DNA of 64,000 bases from Nocardioides conyzicola (GCF_039543825.1 NZ_BAABKM010000002.1:340094-404093), one strand, 5' to 3'. Shown: positions 49,094 through 57,518, counted from the stretch's first letter. The notes: a model not told the origin generated them from the sequence alone. A program made the numbers and translations.

Positions 49094-49774
49094 TCAGTGG
49101 GTGAGGGCGCGGACCATGCGATCGCCGGTGAACTGGATGGCCTGGACGAGGACGACCAGCAGCACGATGCAGGCGATCATGATGCTGTTGTCGAACCGCC
49201 GGTAGCCGTAGTTGACGGCGAGGTAGCCGATACCGCCCGAGCCGATGGCGCCGGCGATCGCGGAGTACTCGATCATCGCGATGACGTTGAGCGTCAGGCC
49301 GGCCGCCAAGCCTGGAAGCGCCTCTCGGAGCTGGATGCCCGACATGATCTGCCACCTGCTCGCACCGGTGGCGAGCCCGACGTCGAGGAGGTCCCTCGGG
49401 ACCTCACGTACGGCGTTCTCGGTCAGCCTGGCGAAGAAGGCGACACCGGCCACGGACATCGGGATGATGGCGGCCTTGAAGCCGATGGTGGTCCCGAAGA
49501 CCAGCTTGGTGACCGGGATGATGGCGGCCATCAGGACGAGGAAGGGCAGCGACCGCCCCAGGTTGGCTACCCAGCTGATCGAGACGTGAACGACGCGGTG
49601 AGGGGTGAGTCCCAGGGGCGAGGTGTTGAAGATGAGCAGCCCGAGCGGGCCTCCGAGGAGCACCACGATCGTCATGACCACCGCGACCATCCGAGCCGTC
49701 TCACCCAGCGCGGGGAACAGCAGGTCGGGAACGTCAGACCACGGCGTGGCGATCAGCGGAGCGAGGGTGCTCAT
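49094..49774 (-). CDS. metI: MetI-type ABC importer permease
   Basis: 226 residues with about five membrane helices and the coupling loop VGLATGASRWQIMSGIQLREALPGL typical of methionine-type permeases. The start LIATPWSDVPDLLFPALGET and IEYSAIAGAIGSGGIGYLAV match MetI. ATG 49774 overlaps the metN stop as ATGA. With MetN and the binding protein it forms an importer inside the sulfur island. Confidence 0.93.
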   Translation of the reverse strand: MSTLAPLIATPWSDVPDLLFPALGETARMVAVVMTIVVLLGGPLGLLIFNTSPLGLTPHRVVHVSISWVANLGRSLPFLVLMAAIIPVTKLVFGTTIGFKAAIIPMSVAGVAFFARLTENAVREVPRDLLDVGLATGASRWQIMSGIQLREALPGLAAGLTLNVIAMIEYSAIAGAIGSGGIGYLAVNYGYRRFDNSIMIACIVLLVVLVQAIQFTGDRMVRALTH

Positions 49775-50790
49775 GCGGCCGGCTCCGCACTGCGAGAGCT
49801 GCCGGCGACGGCTCGAAGGACCGCTGGGCCGGCGGGCTCGGCGACGACGCCGTGGCTCCGGAAGCGCTCCGCCACCTCCTTCTCGTCGAGTGTGGGATCC
49901 AGTCCGACGGTGAGGCGGCCAACGGGAACCTGCGACGACTCCTCGATGAGCGCGGCCAGCACAGCGACATCGGACCCGAGGTCGCGGCTCACCTCGGCAA
50001 GCCAGAAGGGTGACACCTCACCTTCGAGCCGGAGGCGCCACTGACGCAGCTCCGGCGCGGCTACCACCGGCGGCATCGGAAGGAGCGCGGTCGCCAGCGG
50101 CGAGTCGGACCGGCGGACGATGTCGGCCACGCTCCCCTGCTCCACGATCCGGCCGTGGTCCAGCTGAGCGACATGGTCGGCGATCCCGCGGACGACATCC
50201 ATCTCGTGGGTGATCACCAGGATGGTCACCCCGAGGTCGTCACGCAGCTCGGTCAGGAGAGCGAGGATGGCGCGGGTCGAATTCGGGTCCAGGCCCGACG
50301 TGGCTTCGTCGGAGAGGAGTACCGAGGGCTTCAGCGCCAGGCCGCGGGCGATGCCGATGCGCTGGCGCTGGCCACCTGAGAGCTGAGACGGGTAGTGGTT
50401 GGCCCGGTGCATCATCCCGACGCGTTCGAGGAGGTCCCCGACGCGACGGCGCACCTCGTTCTCCGGCAGCCCTTGGTTGCGCATCGGCAGTGCGACGTTC
50501 TGTGCCGCAGTGAGGCGACGCAGCAGGTTTGCGGCCTGGAAGACCGTCCCGATCTGCTGGCGGGCACGGCGCAGGTCGCGGCCGGACAGCGCGGCCAGGT
50601 CGGCACCGCTGACCGAGATGCTCCCGCTCGTCGGACGCTCCAGCAGGTTGACGCATCGGGCGAGAGTGCTCTTGCCGGCCCCGCTGGGGCCGACCACGGC
50701 TGCGATGCGGCCGTCCTCGACCCGGAGGTCGATGCCGTCGAGGACCGTGGTGGCGCCGTAGCGCTTCGTCAGTCCGGAGATCTCGATCAT
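49771..50790 (-). CDS. metN: MetN-type ABC importer ATPase
   Basis: 339 residues from ATG 50790 (AGGGA eight bases upstream). Walker A is GPSGAGKST, the signature LSGGQRQRIGIARGLAL, Walker B SVLLSDEATSGLD and the switch histidine in VITHEMDVV. The C-terminal NIL regulatory domain (VGRLTVGLDPTLDEKEV) is present, the part that in E. coli MetN senses internal methionine. It heads the importer operon, with a sigma-70-like promoter at 50829-50856. Confidence 0.94.
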   Translation of the reverse strand: MIEISGLTKRYGATTVLDGIDLRVEDGRIAAVVGPSGAGKSTLARCVNLLERPTSGSISVSGADLAALSGRDLRRARQQIGTVFQAANLLRRLTAAQNVALPMRNQGLPENEVRRRVGDLLERVGMMHRANHYPSQLSGGQRQRIGIARGLALKPSVLLSDEATSGLDPNSTRAILALLTELRDDLGVTILVITHEMDVVRGIADHVAQLDHGRIVEQGSVADIVRRSDSPLATALLPMPPVVAAPELRQWRLRLEGEVSPFWLAEVSRDLGSDVAVLAALIEESSQVPVGRLTVGLDPTLDEKEVAERFRSHGVVAEPAGPAVLRAVAGSSRSAEPAA

Positions 50791-50828
50791 GCGTGCTGTC
50801 CCTGTCGTCGCGTGAACAATCTTGACTG

Positions 50829-50856
50829 ACTTTATGGACTTAGGACGACTTGACAA
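50829..50856 (-). promoter_or_regulatory. Promoter for importer operon
   Basis: On the minus strand TTGTCA (50856-50851) and TAAAGT (50834-50829) are 16 bp apart, placing the start near 50822. AAAGTCA overlaps the -10 and recurs upstream of sfnG (45663-45669). Confidence 0.4.
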
Positions 50857-50982
50857 GCGATCTGGTCACAAACGCTGCATGGTTTCGCCGATGCCGTGCT
50901 CGGCAGGTCGGGGCACGCACAGCGCCGCTCGGGCGGATAAGTCGATAGGCTCACTAGACATTACGATCCACAGGAGCCACCC

Positions 50983-52221
50983 ATGAGCATCCAGACTGAC
51001 GACGATCCCCGCACCCAGGACTCGTCCACCCACTCGCCCGTGCGACCTGGTTCGGCCGAGCTGTCCGCGCTCCTCGAGCGAATCGCCGTCGACGCCGACC
51101 TGCGGGACCGTGACCGCATCGCACCCTTCGAGCAGATCGCGTGGGCCAAGGCAGCTGGCCTCGGTCGTCTCCGCGTCGCCACTGCCGACGGGGGTGGCGG
51201 CGCAAGCCTGCGCGAGTTCTTCGCGACGCTGATCGCGCTGGCGGAGGCAGACTCCAACGTCGCCCACATCCTGCGCACCCACTTCTGGTTCGTCGAGCAG
51301 CAGCTCGTAGCCGTCGACCCCGCGGCCCGCGCCCGAGGACTGGCCATCATCACCGCGGACCAGCTCGTCGGCAACGGCTTCAGCGAGCAGAGCAAGCACG
51401 CCGTCGGACTGCACTTCGACACCACCATCACGCCGCACCCTGGCGGTGGCTACCGGCTCAACGGCGTGAAGTTCTACTCGACCGGCACGATGTACTGCGA
51501 TCACACCCAGATCTGGGCGTCCTCCGGCGAGCACAGCATCGCCGGCGCAGTCGTGCCGATCGACCGTGATGGCGTCACCGTCGAGGACGACTGGGACGGA
51601 TTCGGCCAGCGGCTCACGGGGACCGGAACCACCCGGCTGGTCGACGTCGCGGTCTCCGACGAGGAGTTCTTCGACCTGGGCGATCCCGATGACCAGCCGG
51701 CCGGCTACATGGGAGCCTTCCTGCAGCTCTACCTGCAGGCGGTCACTGCCGGCATCCTGCGCAGCGTGCGCAACGACGCCGTGTCCCTCGTCCAGCGGCG
51801 CGCCCGCAACTTCAGCCACGCCTCGAGCGGCTCAGCGGCCGACGACCGACAGGTGCTGCAGGTCGTCGGCGAGATCTCCGCGGATGCCTTCGCGGCCAAA
51901 GCCATCGTCCTCGCGGCTGCGGACGCCATCCAGGTGGCCTTCGACTCGGTCATCGACGGCGCACCTGACCCGAGGGCGGCCGAGGCCGCCCAGCTCGCCG
52001 CCGCGCAGGCCAAGATCGCGATCGACCGGTTCTCCTACGCAACCGCCGCCAAGCTCTTCGACGTCGGTGGCGCCTCAGCGACGCAGAAGGTCCACAACCT
52101 CGACCGACACTGGCGCAACGCGCGGGTGGCCTCGACCCACAACCCGACATTCCTCAAGGCATCCGCGGTCGGTGATCACCACGTCAACGGAGCTCCGTTC
52201 CCCGGCAACGCCTACTTCTGA
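50983..52221 (+). CDS. DszC/SfnB-like flavin-dependent monooxygenase (third copy)
   Basis: 412 residues from ATG 50983, preceded by AGGAG. It has the acyl-CoA dehydrogenase fold of the DszC/SfnB group: EADSNVAHILRTHFWFVEQQ, LVGNGFSEQSKH, YRLNGVKFYSTGTMYCDH and the terminal DRHWRNARVASTHNPTFLK. It contains one cysteine and three methionines. It is divergent from metN and clearly distinct from the FadE gene next to it. Shared ACTAGACA upstream of this gene (50954-50961) and of the DszC-like gene hints at common control. Confidence 0.85.
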   Translation: MSIQTDDDPRTQDSSTHSPVRPGSAELSALLERIAVDADLRDRDRIAPFEQIAWAKAAGLGRLRVATADGGGGASLREFFATLIALAEADSNVAHILRTHFWFVEQQLVAVDPAARARGLAIITADQLVGNGFSEQSKHAVGLHFDTTITPHPGGGYRLNGVKFYSTGTMYCDHTQIWASSGEHSIAGAVVPIDRDGVTVEDDWDGFGQRLTGTGTTRLVDVAVSDEEFFDLGDPDDQPAGYMGAFLQLYLQAVTAGILRSVRNDAVSLVQRRARNFSHASSGSAADDRQVLQVVGEISADAFAAKAIVLAAADAIQVAFDSVIDGAPDPRAAEAAQLAAAQAKIAIDRFSYATAAKLFDVGGASATQKVHNLDRHWRNARVASTHNPTFLKASAVGDHHVNGAPFPGNAYF

Positions 52222-52257
52222 GGGCCCGTCTGCAGCCTGCCGCCGCGACCCGACAGG

Positions 52258-53430
52258 TCAGATCTTGGACTGCACGCCGGCCAGCAGCTGGCGGCCGATC
52301 ACGATCCGCTGCACCTGGTTGGTGCCCTCGTAGATCTGGGTGATCTTGGCGTCGCGCATCATCCGCTCGACCGGGTAGTCGCGGGTGAAGCCGTAGCCGC
52401 CGAGCACCTGGACCGCGTCGGTGGTGACCTGCATCGCGACGTCGGAGGCGAAGCACTTGGCCGAGGCACCGAAGAAGGTGAGGTCCTTGTCGCCGCGCTC
52501 GGACTTGCCGGCGGCGGCGTACGTCATCTGCCGGGCCGCCTCGACCTTCATGCCCATGTCGGCCAGCAGGAACTGCAGCCCCTGGAAGTCGCTGATCGGC
52601 TTGCCGAACTGCTTGCGCTCCTGGGCGTAGCCCAACGCGTAGTCGAGCGCACCCTGGGCGATCCCGACGGCCTGCGCGGCGATCGTGACGCGGGTGTGGT
52701 CCAGGGTCCGCATCGCGGTCTCGAAGCCGGTGCCCTCGGCGCCGATGATCCGGTCCGCCGGGATCCGCACGTTGTCGAGGTACACCTCGCGCGTCGGGGA
52801 GCCCTTGATGCCGAGCTTCTTCTCGGGGGCGCCGAAGGTGACGCCCTCGTCGGACTTCTCGACCACGAACGCCGAGATGCCCTTGCTGCGCTTGTCGGGG
52901 TCGGTGACGGCCATGACCGTGTAGTACTCCGAGACGCCGGCGTTGGTGATCCAGCGCTTCACCCCGTTGAGCACCCAGTGGTCGCCGTCGCGCACCGCGC
53001 GGGTCTTCATCCCGGCCGCGTCCGAGCCGGCGTCGGGCTCGGACAGGCAGTAGGAGAACCCGCCCTCTCCGGCGGCGAGCTTGCCGAGGTAGTGCTTCTT
53101 GAGCTCCTCCGACCCGGCCAGCTGCACCGGCAGCGACCCGAGCTTGTTGACCGCCGGGATCAGGCTGCTGCTCGCGCAGGCCCGCGCGACCTCCTCGATC
53201 ACGATCACGGTCGCGAGCGCGTCGGCCCCGGCACCGCCGTACTCCTCCGGCACGTGCGGGGCGTGGAAGTCCGCGGCCAGCAGCGCGTCGGCCGCCTCCT
53301 GCGGGTAGCGGGCGTTCTCGTCGACGTCGGCGGCGTACGGCGCGACCTTGGCATCGCAGATCGCACGCACCGCCTCGCGGACGGCCTGGTGCTCCTCGGA
53401 GAGGGCGAACATCGGGAAGTCGGAGCTCAT
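52258..53430 (-). CDS. Acyl-CoA dehydrogenase (FadE type)
   Basis: 390 residues from ATG 53430. A canonical FAD acyl-CoA dehydrogenase: VPEEYGGAGADALATVIVIE, FSYCLSEPDAGSDAAGMKTR, WVLNGVKRWITNAG, ERKQFGKPISDFQGLQF and VLGGYGFTRDYPVERMMRD, with the catalytic glutamate in IYEGTNQVQR. It oxidises fatty or branched acyl-CoA in the cytosol. Unlike its DszC-like neighbour, it is rich in Cys and Met (4 and 11). It is convergent with that neighbour. Confidence 0.94.
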   Translation of the reverse strand: MSSDFPMFALSEEHQAVREAVRAICDAKVAPYAADVDENARYPQEAADALLAADFHAPHVPEEYGGAGADALATVIVIEEVARACASSSLIPAVNKLGSLPVQLAGSEELKKHYLGKLAAGEGGFSYCLSEPDAGSDAAGMKTRAVRDGDHWVLNGVKRWITNAGVSEYYTVMAVTDPDKRSKGISAFVVEKSDEGVTFGAPEKKLGIKGSPTREVYLDNVRIPADRIIGAEGTGFETAMRTLDHTRVTIAAQAVGIAQGALDYALGYAQERKQFGKPISDFQGLQFLLADMGMKVEAARQMTYAAAGKSERGDKDLTFFGASAKCFASDVAMQVTTDAVQVLGGYGFTRDYPVERMMRDAKITQIYEGTNQVQRIVIGRQLLAGVQSKI

Positions 53431-53505
53431 GGGACCGAATCTACCCGTCGGTAGCCAGCCGCTCGTCCCCGGCCGCACGTCCCCGCACCTGGTCGCGAAA
53501 TGGCG

Positions 53506-53539
53506 GACGCCCGGCCGGGGCAGAACCCGGCCGGGCGTC
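53506..53539. terminator. Strong GC hairpin terminator
   Basis: GACGCCCGGCCGGG (53506-53519) pairs perfectly with 53526-53539 around the loop GCAGAA, followed on the plus strand by TTT. It lies 22 bp beyond the stop of the minus-strand secreted protein gene and most likely ends that transcript, although the T-run faces the other way. Confidence 0.75.
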
Positions 53540-53561
53540 TTTGAGAGAGACGATCCTCAGG

Positions 53562-54410
53562 TCACTTCTTGACGGTGACCTTGACCGGGAAGCTGCTGCT
53601 CCCGGCCGTCGACTTGTCGCCGGCGTACACGAAGGTGATCTTCGAGGTCTTCTTCAGACCCTTCTTGACCTTGATCGCCGCCTTGCCCTTCTTGAGCACA
53701 CCGGTGCCGATCGTCTTCTTGCCGACCTTGGCGGTGACCTTGCCGGTGGCGGGCTTGTTCTGACCGGCCACCTTCACGACGACCGAGAACGCCTTGTTCT
53801 TCTTGACCGACTTCGGGGCCTTGGCCGTGACGCTCGCGGTCTGCTTGGAGATCGTGTAGGTCGTGATGACCTGCTTCGAGTCCGTGGTGCAGGCGAGCGG
53901 CATGATCGAGTTCAGCGTGAACGACGCGGGCATCGTCACCGCGGCCGCGCCGGCCTCCGGCAGGTTGAACGCCGAGTTCGAGACCTGCTTGGTCAGGGTC
54001 GCCGGGGTGTCGTGCACCAGCTGCACCGGGTCGATGGTGAACGCCGCGATCGGGACCGAGCCCTTGCCGATCGGGAAGGCGAGGTCGGAGCTGCCGCCGC
54101 CGATCTGGGTCTGGTTGTACGGCGGCGCCATCAGCGCGTTGACGACGTCGGCCGGGACCGTGAACGTGAGGTTGAGGCTGACCAGGCCCGGGCTGACCGG
54201 GGTGCCGCTCGCCAGCGACGGGTAGCCGGACAGGTCGGCCGTGGCGGTGACGCCGATCGGCAGGGTCGTGCTTCCGGCGCTGCAGCTGTACGGCGCGGTC
54301 ACGGACTCGGCGTTCGCGGCCGTCGTGCTGACACCGACGAGGGCGCCTGCGGCGAGCGCGGTGGTGATGCCCGCGACTGCAGCGCGTGCGGAGAGATGAC
54401 GAAGATTCAT
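53562..54410 (-). CDS. Secreted protein with DUF6801-like and Ig-like domains
   Basis: 282 residues. A signal peptide (about 1-34, ending TTAANA/ES) leads to a beta-rich domain with two cysteines (PYSCSAG and PLACTTD), similar to DUF6801-type actinobacterial proteins. A C-terminal Ig-like domain of about 85 residues (VTAKAPKSVKKNKAFSVVV onward) is very lysine-rich (KKGKAAIKVKKGLKK), suggesting contact with anionic wall polymer. It is probably extracellular or wall-associated, with no enzymatic signature. Tandem GTCACA units lie upstream. Confidence 0.75.
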   Translation of the reverse strand: MNLRHLSARAAVAGITTALAAGALVGVSTTAANAESVTAPYSCSAGSTTLPIGVTATADLSGYPSLASGTPVSPGLVSLNLTFTVPADVVNALMAPPYNQTQIGGGSSDLAFPIGKGSVPIAAFTIDPVQLVHDTPATLTKQVSNSAFNLPEAGAAAVTMPASFTLNSIMPLACTTDSKQVITTYTISKQTASVTAKAPKSVKKNKAFSVVVKVAGQNKPATGKVTAKVGKKTIGTGVLKKGKAAIKVKKGLKKTSKITFVYAGDKSTAGSSSFPVKVTVKK

Positions 54411-54467
54411 GGAAAGTGCTCCCTCCCGAGCAACTCAGCTCGCTACCAGGCGGTAGCAGAGACGGCC

Positions 54468-54485
54468 GTCACATTAGTCACAGAT
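54468..54485. promoter_or_regulatory. Tandem GTCACA nonamers upstream of secreted protein
   Basis: GTCACATTA-GTCACAGAT: two directly repeated nine-base units 58 bp upstream of the minus-strand gene at 54410. They resemble the mycobacterial MtrA nonamer and the repeats before the amidase. A GCTACC/GGTAGC dyad with a 4-nt spacer lies between this site and the gene (54442-54457). Confidence 0.5.
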
Positions 54486-54554
54486 CCGAGATCGCGACGC
54501 AGAACCCCCCAAAGTTGTGGAATCCCTCAGGAAGCTCCCACCTAGGCTGAGGGC

Positions 54555-54977
54555 ATGACGTCCGCGACCAGCTCCTGGCAGGACCCGGAGGCGATCCGGT
54601 TCATGCTCGACGACTGCGAGACCTGGGCGGTGGTCGGGCTGTCCGGCAACCCGACGCGGACGGCGTACGCGATCGCCGCGATGCTCCAGGGACGTGGGAA
54701 GCGGGTCGTCCCGATCCACCCGTCCGCCGCGACCGTGCTCGGCGAGCAGGGCTACGCGACGCTCGCCGACGTCCCGTTCCCGATCGACGTGGTCGACGTG
54801 TTCCGGCGCTCCGAGGCCGCCGGCGAGTTCGCCGACCAGGCCGTCGCGGTCGGCGCCCGGGCGGTGTGGTTCCAGCTCGGGGTCGTCGACGAGGGGGCGT
54901 TCGCGCGTACGACGGCCGCCGGCCTGCCGATGGTGATGGACACCTGCCCGGCCATCGAGTGGCGGGGCCGGGGCTGA
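54555..54977 (+). CDS. CoA-binding protein (YccU-like)
   Basis: 140-residue Rossmann-fold protein with WAVVGLSGNPTRTAYAIA, GKRVVPIHPSAATVLGE and VDVFRRSEAAGEFADQAV, matching the small CoA-binding domain family related to succinyl-CoA ligase. The physiological role is unknown. The next gene starts one base after its stop codon, so they are probably cotranscribed. Confidence 0.9.
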   Translation: MTSATSSWQDPEAIRFMLDDCETWAVVGLSGNPTRTAYAIAAMLQGRGKRVVPIHPSAATVLGEQGYATLADVPFPIDVVDVFRRSEAAGEFADQAVAVGARAVWFQLGVVDEGAFARTTAAGLPMVMDTCPAIEWRGRG

Positions 54978-54978
54978 C

Positions 54979-55407
54979 GTGGACGTCCGCGTCCCTCCCG
55001 GGCCCGGGCTGCCGTCGGGGCTGGTGATCACGAGCGGCGAGCTGGTCGAGCGGTTCAGCCGCTCCCCCGGCCCCGGCGGCCAGTCGGTCAACACGACGGA
55101 CAGCCGGGTCGAGCTCGAGTACGACGTCTCGGCCTCGACCGCGCTCACCGACACCCAGCGCGAGCGCCTGCTCGCGCGGCTGCCGTCACCGGTCATCCGG
55201 GTCGTCGCGACCGAGCACCGCTCGCAGCACCGCAACCGGGTCGCCGCCCGCGAGCGCCTGGCCGAGCAGGTGCGGGCGGCGCTCGCGCCCCCGCCACCGG
55301 CGCGGCGCGCGACGAAGCCCACCCGCGGCTCCAAGGAGCGCCGGCTCGACGCCAAGAAGCAGCGCGGCGCGACCAAGTCCCTGCGCGGCAAGGTGCGCGA
55401 CGACTAG
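54979..55407 (+). CDS. arfB: Peptidyl-tRNA hydrolase ArfB (ribosome rescue)
   Basis: 142 residues from GTG 54979. The catalytic GGQ lies in RSPGPGGQSVNTTDSRVELE, and the C-terminus is a basic tail (KERRLDAKKQRGATKSLRGK) that in ArfB enters the empty mRNA channel of stalled ribosomes. It lacks the recognition domains of release factors 1 and 2, as expected. Its TAG stop overlaps the stop of the convergent lysE-like gene in a CTAG. Confidence 0.94.
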   Translation: MDVRVPPGPGLPSGLVITSGELVERFSRSPGPGGQSVNTTDSRVELEYDVSASTALTDTQRERLLARLPSPVIRVVATEHRSQHRNRVAARERLAEQVRAALAPPPPARRATKPTRGSKERRLDAKKQRGATKSLRGKVRDD

Positions 55408-56015
55408 CGGCTCTCGACCGCCAGACGCGCGCTGAGGGCGACGAACGACGCCGCGAACGCCTGCCGGATGCGGCGCACCAGCCGCGGCCGGGTGAGCACC
55501 CGGTCCCGCAGCGCGGCCGCGCCCGCGCCGTACGCCGCGAACACGACGAACGTCATCGCCATGAAGACCCCGCTCAGCAGCAGCATGTGGACGAGCTGGT
55601 GGGAGCTGCCCGCCGGGACGAACTGCGGCAGGAAGGCGAAGAAGAAGATCGTCAGCTTGGGGTTGAGCAGGTTGAGGGTGATCCCCGAGGCGATCACCTG
55701 ACGCCGTGAGGCCGGGCCGCCGTCCGTGTCGACGGTGAGGGCGCCGGTGTCGCGCCAGGTCGACCAGGCCATCCAGAGGAGGTAGGCGACCCCGAGGTAC
55801 TTGATCGTCTGGAAGGCGACGCCGCTCGCATGCAGCACGGCGGCCAGCCCGGTCACGGCGGCGAGCAGGTGCGGCAGGGTGCCGAGCGTGCAGGCGAACG
55901 CCGCGAGCACGCTCGCGCGGGTCCCGCGGGCCAGCCCGGTCGCGATCGTGTAGAGCGCTCCGGTGCCGGGCGTGGCGACGATCACCAGCGCCGTCACCAG
56001 GAACGCGATGCTCAT
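55404..56015 (-). CDS. LysE family amino-acid exporter
   Basis: 203-residue membrane protein with about six helices. The N-terminal VIVATPGTGALYTIATGLARG matches the LysE/RhtB signature region, and GITLNLLNPKLTIFFFAFLP is the second family motif. It probably exports an amino acid or similar small molecule. ATG 56015 overlaps the methyltransferase stop as ATGA. Confidence 0.92.
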   Translation of the reverse strand: MSIAFLVTALVIVATPGTGALYTIATGLARGTRASVLAAFACTLGTLPHLLAAVTGLAAVLHASGVAFQTIKYLGVAYLLWMAWSTWRDTGALTVDTDGGPASRRQVIASGITLNLLNPKLTIFFFAFLPQFVPAGSSHQLVHMLLLSGVFMAMTFVVFAAYGAGAAALRDRVLTRPRLVRRIRQAFAASFVALSARLAVESR

Positions 56016-56854
56016 GGCGTGAGGATACCGCCGGCGCGGGCCCGGAGCAGGTGGGCGCCGCCGGTCTCGGTGCCGCCCGGACGGCCCAGGAACCGCTGGC
56101 GGATCTGGGGCCGGTCCAGGTCCTCGACCTCGTCGAACCCGAGCTCGGCCAACAGCACGTGCAGCGTCTCCGGCTCGAGTCCCGCCGACAACGGCTCACC
56201 GACCTCGGCGACCCGCGCAACCAGGTCCGTCCGGTCGCTCTGCGCCCGCGCCTCGAGCCGGTGCGTCGGGGTGGTGTAGTCGAAGACCACCTCGCCCCCC
56301 GGCACCGAGGCGATGGCGCGGAGGGTCGCGGCCACCGCCTCCTCGCTGAGGTAGGGCACGACCCCGAGCCACAGGAAGAACGCCGGAGCCGTGGCGTCGA
56401 GCCCGGCCTCCACCAGGCGCGACATCAGGTCGTCGGTCTCGAAGTCCACGCCGACGTACGTCACGGTGCCGGGGACGCCGATGCCGGCCTCGGCCAGCCG
56501 CTCGCGCTTCCACGCACCGGTCGCCGGGAAGTCGACCTCGAACACCCGGGTCCCGTCGTACGGGTTGCGGTAGGCGAAGGTGTCCAGGCCGGCGCCGAGC
56601 ACCACGACCTGCCGGGTGCCGCGCTCGACGGCGGTCGCCAGGGAGTCCTCGGCGAACCGGTGCCGGGCGGCGATGAAGACCCGCAGCCGCGCCCGGCCCG
56701 TGGCCTCGGCGTCGGCGAGCGTCGCCTCCCGGTCGGCTCCCAGGATCCGCCAGGCCAGCGGGTCGCGGAAGATCGCTCCCCCGTCGAGGTCCTGGTGCAC
56801 CGCCCGGTAGGCGGCGGCCCCGAAGGCGGTCCGGCTCGGCTCTCCCTCACGCAC
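56012..56854 (-). CDS. SAM-dependent methyltransferase (leucine carboxyl methyltransferase-like)
   Basis: 280 residues from GTG 56854. The SAM motif is VVVLGAGLDTFAYRNP, followed by VFEVDFPATGAWKRERL and FFLWLGVVPYLSEEAV, matching the class I methyltransferases of the TIGR00027/LCM type common in actinobacteria. The substrate is unknown. The start overlaps the end of the amidotransferase-like gene by 8 bp. Confidence 0.9.
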   Translation of the reverse strand: MREGEPSRTAFGAAAYRAVHQDLDGGAIFRDPLAWRILGADREATLADAEATGRARLRVFIAARHRFAEDSLATAVERGTRQVVVLGAGLDTFAYRNPYDGTRVFEVDFPATGAWKRERLAEAGIGVPGTVTYVGVDFETDDLMSRLVEAGLDATAPAFFLWLGVVPYLSEEAVAATLRAIASVPGGEVVFDYTTPTHRLEARAQSDRTDLVARVAEVGEPLSAGLEPETLHVLLAELGFDEVEDLDRPQIRQRFLGRPGGTETGGAHLLRARAGGILTP

Positions 56855-57518
56855 GGGCGCTCCTCTCGCGTACGGCGCCGACGAACGCGCGCACCAGCGG
56901 ATGCACCGGAGCTCCCGCCAGGGCGCCGATGTGCGGCTGGAACATGCTCGCGACGTAGAACGGGTGGTCCGGGAACTCCAGGACCTCCGCACCGGCGTCG
57001 TCCGCGGTCGCACCGACGACGACGCCGGCGTCCTCCAGCCGCGCCACGGCCTCGGCGGTCGGGGCGAAGTTGCAGAAGTGCATCCCGGTGAACGGTCCGT
57101 CGACCCAGCCGTCGAAGCGGGTGCCCGGCACCGGCGTCACCAGCCGCTCCTCGCCGTACAGGCTGCAGGCGAGGGCGGCGACGACGTTGTCGTCGCCCGC
57201 GCCGTCGGACTCGGCGTGCGTCGCCGGCCCACCCAGCACGGAGCGCACGAACTCCAGCACGGCGTACTGCAGGCCGCCGCAGGACCCGAGGAACGGGATC
57301 CCGCGCTCGCGCACGATCGTGAGGGCACGCAGCACCGCGTCGTCGTCGGCGTACGGCGAGCCCGGGACGAGCCACACCCCGTCGTACCCGCCGATGTCGA
57401 ACGACGAGTCGCTCGGCACCCAGACGGTCTCGATGCCGAGCTGCGGGCGCAGCGCATTGAGCTCCTGATGGCTGCGGTGCCCACGGTCCTCGCCCAGCAG
57501 GGCGACCCGCTCAGCCAC
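56847..57518 (-). CDS. Class I amidotransferase-like protein related to CTP synthase C-terminus
   Basis: 223 residues. The glutaminase-type nucleophile elbow is [21 protein letters not shown] and the C-terminal region [17 protein letters not shown] resembles the His-containing part of CTP synthase. No synthetase domain is attached. It fits the family named CTP synthase C-terminal region-related (seleno)protein, with Cys at the site where some members carry selenocysteine. The reaction is not known. Its start overlaps the metG stop by 8 bp. Confidence 0.85.
   Translation of the reverse strand: MAERVALLGEDRGHRSHQELNALRPQLGIETVWVPSDSSFDIGGYDGVWLVPGSPYADDDAVLRALTIVRERGIPFLGSCGGLQYAVLEFVRSVLGGPATHAESDGAGDDNVVAALACSLYGEERLVTPVPGTRFDGWVDGPFTGMHFCNFAPTAEAVARLEDAGVVVGATADDAGAEVLEFPDHPFYVASMFQPHIGALAGAPVHPLVRAFVGAVRERSARA

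Noticed and set aside
50983..52221. Annotation of the third flavoprotein as an ordinary fatty acyl-CoA dehydrogenase.
   Set aside because: It has the RHWRNAR-type C-terminus of the DszC/SfnB group, lies in the sulfur island and is Cys/Met-poor, unlike the true FadE beside it.
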